Shown here piece by piece: positions 25,660-38,300 of a stretch of 64,000 nucleotides of DNA (its first letter is position 1; each line of letters starts with the position of its first letter). Source of the DNA: Onchocerca lupi (taxonomy: Eukaryota > Nematoda > Chromadorea > Rhabditida > Onchocercidae); assembly GCA_028564675.1 (NCBI GenBank), contig JAOVVO010000013.1:248001-312000 (forward strand), given 5' to 3'. The position numbers and the translations under genes were made by a program. Under the pieces are notes generated by a model, which was given only the letters and a program-made list of their open reading frames with translations, was not told where the DNA came from and searched no databases.

Positions 25660-25746
25660 CGATTACAAATGAGGTGATAATTCGGCATCGATTATGAATG
25701 AAATGATAATTTGGTCTCGACTGTAAATGAGGCGATAATTTAGTGC
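25660..25746. repeat. 29-nt tandem repeat, three degenerate copies
   Basis: Units at 25660-25688, 25689-25717 and 25718-25746 share the form CGAyTxyrAATGAxxyGATAATTyrG. Each contains an ATGA..GATAAT core. It could be a minisatellite or a cluster of binding sites including GATA motifs. Confidence 0.85.
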
Positions 25747-28499
25747 CCAAATTTTGTCAATTTATTTCAAATTTTTCTTCATTTGAAATTCTCATCATTG
25801 TGTTGATCTGATACTTGGTATTTGGCAGGAGCATCATTAATACAAGTGATGACTAACAATTTATTTATCTCAAATGTGTTTGATGTCCAAAAATAGAGAT
25901 TATGCAATCAGTATGACAAAATTGAACATATTTTATCACTAAATTGACTATTATCAATGTCATTAATTACCATCATACTGAAATAATAATTGTATCACTG
26001 CAGTTGTTATCATTACTTTTAAATTAATGATTGATTTTGCGCCAAGAAATATGATTGGCAGTATTATCACCATCAATGTAATTACCATTAATATTACGGT
26101 TATCACTGCTATTGTATTTCATTGTTATCACAGTAGATAAAATGACTGTGTCGTTCAAGTATTTCTTTTAAGCAATTCATGATAACTGATAAGCGAAATG
26201 ATAAATTACATTACTAAATTGCTATTTAAATTAAGAGAGATTTGCAAAAGTAAAATGAGGTACAAAACATGAATATTATCAATGATAAATCTTTAGCAAC
26301 TACTATTAAGTGATTAAAATAAAATTAGCTCATAAATTTAAATTGAAATTAATCATGACACTCATTTCAGCTTTTTTTTCTTATTGTATATTTGCATATG
26401 CGCATTATGCAATGGTCAAACAATCAAATGGATATATTTCGAACTTTATTAATAATTATTTAAATGAGCTAATAAATGAAGCAAGAATAAGAAAAACGTT
26501 TTTTAACCTTTATTGCTAAAATTTTTTCAAAAAATAATGTAAAAATAAGTGAATTTCCAAATATTCAAATGCACTGCTTTTTTCTTCATATAATATAATA
26601 GAAAAAGCATTGAATGAAAGAATCAATTCGCTAGCAACATATCAACAAATCTATGGACGAAAAAAGGAAAGAGATAATATTTATAGACATTTTTTATAAA
26701 TAATAACTAAATATTCATTGCTAGGAGAACGTTGTCATGCAACAATACTGATGATATTTCGAAAAATCCAATATCTTTTTGAAATTATTAATGGACACTC
26801 AAGCTTTCCTGCAAGTTAAAACAACTATTTAAACCTATTTAGCCATAAATTTATTTCAACCAAAAGAAAAACTTCCGAATTCAAACCTATAATTTATTCT
26901 GATATTTTCAATTTGAATTTAATTTAATTCCTAATTAAATTCTGAAATTCTTGTCTCATGCCACTGTGAAAATAATGTCATTGGATACTTTCCTTAGAGT
27001 TTTTAAAATTTCAGAATTCAAAGTTAATTTGAAAAATGTGAAAGAATATGTCACACATTTGTGAGACAGATTCACCAATCATTCATTATTGTTCGAAATA
27101 GCTAAAAAATAACTTGAAGATAGTTATGAGAAAAATAAAGCTAAAGACTATTATTCAGCTTTATCTCTTTCTCACAAAAAATTCCATCTTAACACTCAAA
27201 CTTAATCTCACTAAACAAATGCTTCGTTCAATGCTTATAAAATGTTATCATTTCATTATCATTTTGTTAAAGTAGCAAATTAACTTTATGAATCAAAAGC
27301 CGCAATTTCAAGCCTGTCTAATCCATTTTTTTTATTCAAAACTGTTTAATGTTTTAGTTGATCAAACATCGGAATTTACAGCAAGATGCTTCTTTGACTT
27401 GATTAATTTCTTCAATTCCCTGTTTAAATACATTTTAATCTTACCTAAAAGATGTTCAGTTTTTTCACGAACGATTGGTCGGACATTAAGGCGAAGCATG
27501 TAATAGTATTCTTTCAATATTTTCATATTTCATTTGTTGAAATTTCATCCTTCAAATGGGTGGTCCAAAAGGCTTTCTCTCATTTTTTAATATAAGAACC
27601 GAAGATCAACATAACATGAATCTTTCTTTTTCTCCCATAGGACGAATATACAAACGAAATAGATTTTTGTATGATTAATTAAAGAGAAATTCCGGTAATT
27701 CCATAATGAATAATTAAAAAGAATCTTTGAAAATTCGACAATTCGTAAAAAAATTTTCTTCACAACTTTTAACTTTTATCACACAAATACTAAATACTGA
27801 TGCAATATTTCATTTGCATATTTTGATGTAACTCAAGGTTAGAATTTATCTAAATTATGTCAAACTCTTTTTCATCTCAACTTTTATCACGGCGTTATAC
27901 ACCTAACGTTATTCATTAAAAGTAGTAGACAAATCTTTTTACCCCTCAACGGAAATTCATTTTTATTACGCATGATTTGCATCAAAGAAGATACCGTATG
28001 AATGATAAGAAAATCAAACCGACTGCAAAAAAAACTCAGTTAACTTTCATACAACTTGATCATAAAACTGTTCATGTTAGTGATAGACTGATTTCAACAA
28101 ATGCCTTACTCACAAACATACTCTTTCATGATTTTGCAAATGATCAGCAAAGTTTTCTCTGTTTGACCTATGTTGTTTGACCTTTTTGATGTCAACATAA
28201 TCACCGTTCCAATTTATCCCAGTAATATCAACCATCGTATTACTCGAATCTATTCATTACTTGAATAGGCAGACAGACTTTGATATAATTTCCGAAATTC
28301 GTTCCTGCAAAATCTCCTAATCAAAGTTTGCAATACTTTTCTTCTTATCAATAATATCAAAAAGGAAATGACAGCAAAGCCTACTTTAATCTCCCATATG
28401 GTACCAATATCACTTGATTTCTTTGAAACTTCAAACTTAAGTTTAATAGGTAGACGCCAAACAGACGTAACGTACGCTGAAGATTTAGCATACGTGAAG

Positions 28500-28730
28500 A
28501 TGAATGGATGAATTGTCGCCATCGTTGTCGTTCACGTCGACATCGTCGCGTTGTTCCATCATCACAATCATTAATGGGGTGGGAGGAGTGGAGCAAGCTG
28601 AGAATGCAACCTGCCTTCCTCTAACTATCTGACTACCGTATCCTCCCATCCGACCAATCAAAGGGGTTGGACTTGGGAGAGGAAGAAAGGGGAGGACATC
28701 GGCTTCTCTTCCTCTTTCCGATTCTCTTCT
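28500..28730 (+). promoter_or_regulatory. GC-richer promoter candidate of the Islet-like gene
   Basis: A sharp rise in G+C in otherwise AT-rich sequence, 0.6-0.8 kb upstream of the first Islet-like coding exon. It includes CGTCGACATCGTCGCG-type sequence, purine-rich GGGGTGGGAGGAGTGG tracts, and GACCAATCAAAGGGG near 28650, which combines a CCAAT box with an ATCAAAG TCF/LEF-type motif. A short frame (28508-28624) encodes an Arg/His-rich 38-aa peptide and could be a uORF or an alternative first exon. The regulatory role is inferred from composition and position only. Confidence 0.4.
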
Positions 28731-29307
28731 CTGTTGATGCTACTGCGAATTTTTGTGATATTGTTGCTTGCTGGCGGTTATGTTGCTTGCCAAATTCCTG
28801 AAGTCATAATTCCGGAATTCCGATTTACAAAACGTTATTCTTTTTTGTTAAAATTTACAACTTTTTAACTTACTTTTTACATATTTATTATTCAGCAATG
28901 CTCTGATTATTTCAGCAAAATTCCGCGAATCCTTTTTTGCAGAAACTGTAAAAGTTGACAAATATTTGAAATTTAATAATTTTCCGGATAGAATCCAGAA
29001 TGTCACTACTTCTGTTTATTTTCGATGTTAAAAAGAAATCTTAACTATACGATTGAAATTTGCAATCTGTTGTGAAAAAAAAAGGATTGAATCATCGTAT
29101 GACCATCGCTTTTGAGATATCGTTAGAATTGAAGTTGTTTTTTTTTTGATTTTTGATTTCTTATCTATATAATTGTCTCATAATTGAATCATTATGCCAA
29201 GTAAAAATGTATATGTTGTATTCTTTTTACAAAATGTAATATTCTTTATTTCGATGTTTTTAAATTTAGATCCCAATCTGGATAGCGCTGGAAAAGTTCC
29301 AAGTTTC

Positions 29308-32300
29308 ATGACTAAAAGTTTTGATTCCAGGTTGATATCAATATCCATCCATCAACTGATAATAATCTTGGGTGAAGCAACGAGAAGAAGCACGTTGGTT
29401 AGCAAATCAGTGAAAATCCCTGAATTCACAATTTGTTCACTTACGAGATCTTTCTAATTGTTTCAATAATTTTATTTAACTAACCTTTTATACTTTCTAT
29501 TTCTGAGATTTTTTTCGGGCCAATTACTTCTTGTCGTGAATCCAATCATTCTGGATTCCGCCATCACTTCATATCTACTTGACTTGAAAAAGCTACAAAG
29601 CGCAAACTGGCCACAAATCTAATTGCCTTCCATGGTATTTTTCAACGTTGTAACAGTCAACATCAACAGCAATTTGAAGAAAGTATCAGAATAACGCAAC
29701 CACAAAAAGCAGCGGCGCATCAACTACAACAATCGCAACAAGGAACTACTGTAGGCGACAATTGTCGTAATAGTAGCAGTAGCAGTAACAATAATAATAC
29801 TAATAAAACTTGTAGCAGTAGTGCTAGCAGTGGCAGTGGCGGTGGTGGTGGTGGCGGTGGCAGTAATAGTTCTGGCCACTCGGGCTTCACATCTGGCTCG
29901 AGTGATAAAGAGATACCAACAACCTCTTCTGGTGTAGTACCGGGGACTCCCGGTATCGGCTATTCGGGTTGTATCATGTATGATCAACATCCATCTATTG
30001 CTGATTCTTATTCATTAGTTGTCGCCACATCAGCAGACAATAATACAAGTAATGGTGATGCGACAATTGGAAGAATCGACAATGACATAGAAACTCAACT
30101 GAGTTAGTTTTCTCTTTAAAAACTTTTTTTTTTTATTTTGTTTCTTATTTTGATGACAAAATTAATCTCATCTTTCGTGCAAATTTAGTAACTAATTAAT
30201 GTCCTGTTAAACTTATTGATATTTTCGAACTGTAATTTATTTCGATTCGATTAGATTCAATTCATTATTTCTCTTGGTGACAGCATTCGAACATGGCAGT
30301 GTATTTATCTTCTGAAGAAAGCTTACTATGCTAATCGTTAAACTAGTCTGCTTGTCCAAAATTATCAAAATCGAGTCAGGGATTATTCAAAGTTTTATGA
30401 TATATCCACCTGCTGTTTCAACTTCCCCAAAGTGACTTTAAGGAAGTGCCAGATTCGTCAAATTTGGATGATGTAGCAAAGAAATTAGATCATATATTCT
30501 CATCTAATCAATCAGTGATTATTACACTTCTGAAATTTAAATATCGAATTTCCGATATTCTGACTCCGCAAAGAGAGAAATGCATTTTTGCTCGTAGCTC
30601 TCAAAAAGTTCAAAAATTTTCTATATAGAAAATAGAAGTACAGATTCTCATCCAGTATTATTCCCGAATATTTTTTTAAATCTCACATTCCTATTACATT
30701 CTTATATTCAAAGACTGACAAAATTTCCTTATGTCTCAATAATTGAAATTTCATTGGAATGATTTTTGCAAAAAAAAAAAAAAAAAAAAAAAAAAACAAA
30801 AAATTTTCTAATTTTTCAAGCTGATTCTTGCCATATCATACCTTCTTTTCTTTATCATTTCTTTGAAAAAAGAAAAAAAAAAAAAAGGAAAGCAAAACAA
30901 AATTTTTCATCAGTTTACGTCAGCTTCCTCCACAATTCTAATTTCATCACATTCGATTTCGGCACTTATCAAGCTACTGATCTGAAAAAAAATATAGTTT
31001 TTTAAAAACATATATTGAGATTTTTTTTTCAAAAATCGCTTTTCTTTTATTAGAATGAAACGCAAAAAAAGTTTTTGGGATGTTTCAGAATTCTAACGGT
31101 TTACTCAAAAATTCGTCCTAATAACTTGGGATTCTAATAGAAAGAAAAGAAATGAATAAAATTTAAAATCAGTATTTCTCAATTTTTATATTGAATGAAA
31201 TAGATTGAAGTGAATATTTAGATTATCGTGAATTGTGCAGAGTTTTGATTTCCCCAGTGTATCATTTCATACCTTTCTTCAAGGAAATAGTAGAAAGAAA
31301 GAGAAATGAAAAAAGTATAAAATGGATCATTCGGGAGGACAACTGTCTCAAATACGACAATCAACTTAGGATACTTTGACCAACCATTCTCTATCGAGTC
31401 AATATTTACACAATTACTTATAATTAATATCACGATGCATGCAATATGAATAGAAATTCTTAAAAAGACTCACTGCTTCCTTATCGTATCGTACTTTAAT
31501 AATTCATGTTGTTTTACACTTTGTATATTCCTTCCGTCAACTTTGATAGCCTGAAAATTCGCTTAATTTTACAGCTTAGATCAAAAACTTCGTCTTCTTC
31601 CATTTCAAAACAATTTCCAAAAAAGATGAAGTAATTAATTAACGACCATTATTTTCCATGCAATTTTATGGGCAGTTTTTCATACGATAGACTGTTTGAC
31701 TTTTTAAATAAAATTATGAAAAAATAGCTGATTAATACAACTTGAACGATTTGAAACGATGCATTTGATAACAGGTCTTCGATTCGGACTGATTTTGTGC
31801 GCTGTGAAAGAACAAAGCCGGTAATCGAGTATTTTAGAAGGTCGTTTAATGCCCATTAAAAATAGCTCTCAAAAGTGGCATTTTGGTCTTGGCTAATAAT
31901 TTCAAAAAGACATCTGGTTCCAGGCTTGACTGATTTATGGAACTGTTAATTAGGGTTTTAGATTCACTAACTTCTACTGTCTGTATCAAACCCCTAAATT
32001 GCAGTTTGAAATGGATCTCCCAGGAAGATTGTTTTAAAAATGCAATAAATTTTCAATTTTATTACAATTTATTTTTTTGTCACTGCTGAGAATATAAATG
32101 TATATATCAATTGGTAAGTTTTTTTTAGGTTCTATATTTGAATTATCTCGCTATTTTTGATATTATTTGTAGGAGCATTGCTGGAATATTTCAATTGCAT
32201 ACTTCCAATTATTTTATCATATCACTTAAACTGTTGTTTTATCACTTCATCATTTTTAGGGATCTGGGTCTCTTTTTTCGTAAATCACACAAATAACATT

Positions 32301-35300
32301 TTGTTTTGTCGCTGCTCAATATTACTCGTTATGTAAAGCAATCATTTTTGCTGTATCAACTTTCCCTGTGTATTTTAACAAAATGCTACAACTGATTGTT
32401 TCTATCAAAATTATCAGTGAAATCATTAATTAAGCTGAAATAACGAATTAAACTGATCAGTTAGTAGAAAAAACTTAACAGCCACAACTTATGGCAAATA
32501 TTTTCCAACTATTATCATCCATTTGAATTAAATAAAAGCTCTATATAATAATGAATAATTCGCAGGATCAGAGGGGCAGCGAGAGCAGCAGCGAGGATGT
32601 CGATTGTGTATCGGATGCTTGCAAGGTATGATGATGATGATGACTAGCTGAGCTCACACAAAATTCATGAATTTTTTATTTTAAATAATTCAAAGTTTGA
32701 GAATTTGAAATAGTCCATTTCACACGCTTTCATTGATTAAGCTTCGAGCATAAATCGAAGAAAAAAAAACAAGTCATTTGCAATCCATTTTCATATATGA
32801 GAATCTTTTAAATCACTTGCCAAATGACGAAATAAATCCAAACCTTTTAAAATTCGAAATAAGTTGAATTTATTGCAGAAATACGTGACCCTTTTGTATT
32901 ACGTGTCAATCCGAACCTCGAATTTCATGCCGGATGTCTGAAGGTTTGCTTCATCAATTATATCTTGATTTTTGTAAAATTTTCGTTTTAATCTAATTCA
33001 AATCAGATAAAACGATTACCAATGAGAAAAATTGACGATTCAACTAAGCGGATTAAACTGAAGCACAGTGCTCGAAAATGTAATACTAATTCATGCTCAT
33101 CTTGAAAAATGATGTAACAAATATTAAGAAATAAGTTTTGTTAGATTTTAATTGCGTAATATCTCCAAGATGGAGTTAACCTGTGCAAAGATTGCACGAT
33201 GGTACTTGTTGTATTTTTAGGTCACATCTCATTACTTCAGCTTATTGCTAAGTGACTTGCTATTTCTAACTTTTTATTTACATAGTGATTAACTTAATGT
33301 ATCATCCGCTTATTTGTTGATTATATCTAGAGAAATGATTGTATTAAATTAAGCAAAATTTATCAAGCCAAAAATTGCTCTTAAAATTAAGTGTTAATTA
33401 TAATTTTATAGAAAAACTTCAATGAGTTAACTTATAGATGGATGCAATGAAATAGTAAAATACTAACTAAAAATGGAATGAACTCAATAGAGATAGAAGG
33501 AAATAATTTATTTGTTTTTTTGAAATGTTTTTTTTTTCCGAAGGATAGTGCAAAAAAATTTAGTTCAAAGATACAAGTTTTTAATTTTCCGGATTATTCG
33601 AGAAAAAAAATTCTTTAATTCCAACTATTTTGGGGATAATATGCTAAAATGGAATTATTTGCCAGATAAATATCTCAAATATCAAATAATTTCTAATATC
33701 CATCAGGCGAAACAAAGTTTATAGAAATATTCCATGCAACAGCATAATAAATCATTGATACGATGTTGTGTGTTCAATTTTAATTCTTCCATGAAATGCC
33801 CTTGAAATCCATGATCTGCTCTCTGTTCATTGACCTACCATTAATCATTAATCTACCTATATTGATTACCAGTTGGCAAGAACTCTCAAATGTATATATA
33901 TTGATTCGATAATAATTCAGACTTAATTGCATTAATTCTAAAAAAAAAAAAAACAAGTTTTTTTTTTTTTACTGAAAAAAGTTACTAAATGAGAACTTAT
34001 TTACATAAACGGCTTACTTAAATTTACATAAACCAGACTTTAACATTTTTTCACTGAAAAACCTACCAAGTAACTTACTAAATTTTTATTTTACTGAAAA
34101 AACTCCTTGTTTGTGATAAATACGGAGTGGAATTTGAAACTAAGAACAAACTAATGAGATTTATAAGATGCGATACTATCATTAGGATTATTTGCAAACA
34201 AGACAGAAATAGATAGGATTAATATAATTTACAACATTTTATATAACAAATCCCTTAAAGATAGAAACAAATTTTGCTTAAGAAAACTTCAATTGGAAAA
34301 ATTTAATTCATTCTTATTTGTTGAACAGTCTTACAGCTTACTATATTGGGAATTACCGTAATCCTCGGTGCGATACATTTGCGATGTGTTCCTTCTTCTA
34401 AAAGACTTTAGACTGCCTTAAAGTTAATATGGAGAAAAGAGATAAACAGGTTTTTGGAAGGGAAGAAGTGGGGGTTTTGGGGTAGAGGGAAGAGATGGAC
34501 TAATCAATGCCAAAATTATTAAATTATCAGCAAGACTGGTGGATGTGTTACTTCCCCCCATACTTCCTGTCGCAATTTTAGTTTTAATTCTGACAAACAA
34601 AATAGAAATATTATTTATTTGTGAGTGCAGCGTTGGAGAGAGGGAAATTCATTTCATTTTCTTTAATTTCAATTTTTTACTCCATATTAAGATGAAATGC
34701 AATGAAGTACGATTCACAATGCATGTGGTTGACAATAATCAATCATTTTTTTTTTGTTTATGACTTATGAAATTTTGTAATTAATGAGCGAGTTGCCAAG
34801 TAAATTATTAAACAAATAACCTTACAAATAGGTGAACAACAGGTAAACAGTTATAAAACGAAGGAAATGAGCATTAAATAGCAGAAATTAATGAAAATAA
34901 GTAGGAGAAAAGGTTTCAAAGCATTTCATAATGTTTAAAAATTTTATCCATTTGAGTTTAAAATTTTTTAAAAATTTAAAATTAAAAAAACCAATAAATT
35001 TATAATCTTATGCACAAAGTGTGCTATAATTGCTAGTTTTAATTATAATTCATTCATTATTGGTAAATAATCCATTCAATCAAATGAATAAATAAGCAAA
35101 TAGAAGTAAAACTATTGCAGTGTGAACAATGTGAATGTTATTTGGATGAAACATGTACAGCATATATTCGGGACAATAAACCGTACTGTAAGGAGGATTA
35201 TATCAGGTTAGTGACCTTTGACTTTGCTTAACTTCTAATTCTATTATAAATTGAAAATAATTATTTTAAATTAAAACGATATCAAATTTGCATAGATTTT

Positions 35301-38300
35301 TCAATTTCTAATTCTCACCATCATATTTGCATTCTTTTTTCTTCTTCAAATTTATCAATTAATTAAGTTCACAAATTCAAACCATTTTTTTGATCCTTTC
35401 AATTTGATATTTAATTAAAAGGAAGAAATCAGCAGTTCTGTTACTGATGAAGTGCGAAGAGCATTCAGTTCATTGTATCGGTGATCGGAACAGATGAGCA
35501 CTTGTAAATGCCACTTGACAACTTCTTCAATCCCTGTTGATGACGTAGTTTAGTTCTTCCCACTTCAATTCCTTATTGTTTTTCCTCATCTTTTCTTCAT
35601 CTTTTTTCTAGTATCACGTAACTATCACGTAGCGTCACGTGAAAATTAAGTCTTGGTAAAAAATGGAAACTTTTAATTTCAGTTTCATGCACACATGAAG
35701 TCATATTTATCTATCCATAATTTTTACTGATCATTTGACCTTATGTTTGTAACATTTTAATCAATTTTGTAACATTTTAATCAATTTAATGAATTTAAAA
35801 CATATTCATTATTGCATTTCCAAAAAAAAAAAAAAAAAAGAAAAGAAAAAATAGAAAATAAGTCATTTATAAGGTATACTTTTGCAAATTAATTGATTCG
35901 CCAAAACAAATATTTAATAAATGAATTTCTTTTTTTCATTCAGATCGAGTAATATCATGTATTGATAAATCAAATCTGTAGCTGTCGTAATTTCATCCGA
36001 CAGGATGAGTAATTAATTACCTTAATGTGTCGAGTATCTGAATATATTCTTTACTGGCCGCTTCTGTCCTCTGTTTTAATCTGCTACTAATCGCTTTTTC
36101 CATCCTGAAAGCTCTGAAAGCTTGGAAGGATGGAACTAATCGGTTTAATGCGTTCCTCCTAGACTTCCTTCTTTCATTCGACATTATCCTTAATCTCATC
36201 CTTATTTTCACTTTTTCTATATAAGTTATGTCTTTTCTTCCAAATTCCCACTTTTTACTGCTTGTATTAAAACGAACATTGATGAAAAATATTGCCAAAT
36301 TTTTCAACAGAACATCTTCCTAGATAACCTTTTTGCTGAAGAAAGAAAAAGGTAACTTCACATTTGCTTAAACGTGAAATTTATTTAAATCTTGGAAATT
36401 ACATGTTAATTAATTACCATAAACTGCATCAATAGTCTATATAATTAATATGGGATTGGACTTACAGATTTCAAAAATTTGTTCACTTTTATGATTAATA
36501 ATTTGTTTTTTATTTAATTTTGCTACCATAACAATCACTGGTCTATTATCATAACAATGGTAATGCTCTTGAGTAATATACAGCATTGCTATTGTGATGG
36601 TAGAAATGATAATTAAATTGATAAAAAGAGATAAGGAGAGAGAGAAAGGGAAAGAAAAAATGCAAGTAAAACTAAATACAATTGATCATTTCATTTTGTT
36701 AAAAATTAATTCAACATGTCAGTTGGATAAATTGCTAAGCTGTCAACTTATAATATATATTTGGACACCCAAACCATCGTAATTAATAAGATTATCTTTC
36801 CCGACCGCTTATCAACAATCTCCATTGATAATCACTTCTGACAGCTCGTGACAAGCAAATCTACGATAATCATCAATACAATATACATGACACTTGTCAA
36901 CAAACATTTATTTATTGCATTTCAAATAAACCTATATAACAACTAATAGGGGTACTTCCATCTTTCTAAAATTAAATTCAAGTTAACAAAAATAAATCAA
37001 ATTGGTTAGAACGATGTTTCAACCTATTTAAGTTTTGTGCAACGATCCAAATTGATATAATGTGGAATAAAGATCAAATATCAGATATGTTTGATGAATA
37101 TTAGTTTTTACCTGATCCAGATAAATTTGGCAGAATTTTTTCCACCTTTTTTCTTTTCATTTTTACATAGAAATGTGAAATGATTCGGCAGTTTAGTATT
37201 TCCAAAGCCAAATTATTCTTCGATCAAACAATCATCGATGACATTATATGTTTCGGTAATTATAGAAAAGATAATTAGTTGTGTCAAACACTTAATCGCC
37301 AACATAGTTAAGGTAACCGCATAGTGATGTATGTCACATTGAAGTGTCATCAATTGAAGGACAATTTACCTGTTCATATTTGAAGCAGTAGACCATCATC
37401 AACTCATACATCGATTATACAATATCACTTTTGACATTTTCCATAATTACTGCGACATCCTATTATGCAAGTGTTGAGACAGCAGCGGTAATATTTATGT
37501 TTGAAGGAATTGTTACCTGAGAAGATACCTAAAGTGTGTTGTCATGTTACGTCAAACTTGATTGATATCTTTTTTTTGTTTAACGACAACGAACAAATTT
37601 CTCATCGTTTATCTTACATTTCAACAATTTTAGCTAATTACCTATTTTTCTTATTATTAGGAAAATGAATGTGGAAATTACAGAAAGAAAAAAAAGATTT
37701 TCCGGAGATTTCTATGTTTATAAGATGAAATGAATGGAGAAAAGAAAATTTAAGAGACAATCTTCCAAATTAATTCAAATTAATTAAAAAAAAAAAAAAA
37801 AGAAATATTGATTCTTGGACACTAACAGACTACGATTCAACTATTTAAGGTAACTTGATAATCTTTGCATTTTATATTTTTAGCAAAAAAATCATTTCAC
37901 AGAAAAGTAAAATAATTTTATAATAGATGATACATTTATTCTCATAATATAAGATTATTAAATTTAAGTATTTAAGACATTTATTCATTTAATGCAAATA
38001 CAATAACCGCTTCGGGTTCAAAGGTTACACTCGTAGGATTATTCTCAAAAATAATTCGTTTTCCTTTTTTTTTTTCTTTTTTGTCAGGATAAGTTGATTT
38101 TTTTTCCTGCCAGTATAGTATTGTTTAGAATCCACGGATTCAGAAGAACGGAGAAGAAGAGCTAAGAGGGAATCATATCAAACTCTCCCACGGTTTATAT
38201 GCTCATGTTTCGCATTAAAAATTGCTATTTAGCATTATTTTAAGCGCTTAAAAGGGTAGCAAGCTTTCCCCGTCAATGGCAATTTTTTGAAATCAAATTT

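Larger units (their letters stand above)
24906..29307. other. Intergenic region upstream of the Islet-like gene
   Basis: Mostly AT-rich and without recognisable exons. It contains a 28-base A run at 25053-25080, three 29-nt repeats at 25660-25746, and a clearly GC-richer patch at 28500-28730 that is a promoter candidate. Confidence 0.5.

Noticed and set aside
29724..29990. Thr/Ala-rich minus-strand frame
   Set aside because: It is the antisense shadow of the Ser/Asn/Gly-rich exon of the Islet-like gene.
36017..36307. Minus-strand 96-codon frame in an Islet-like intron, Arg-rich with a faint bHLH-like look
   Set aside because: The spacing of basic and helix residues does not match bHLH proteins, no flanking exons were found, and it lies inside a long intron on the opposite strand.
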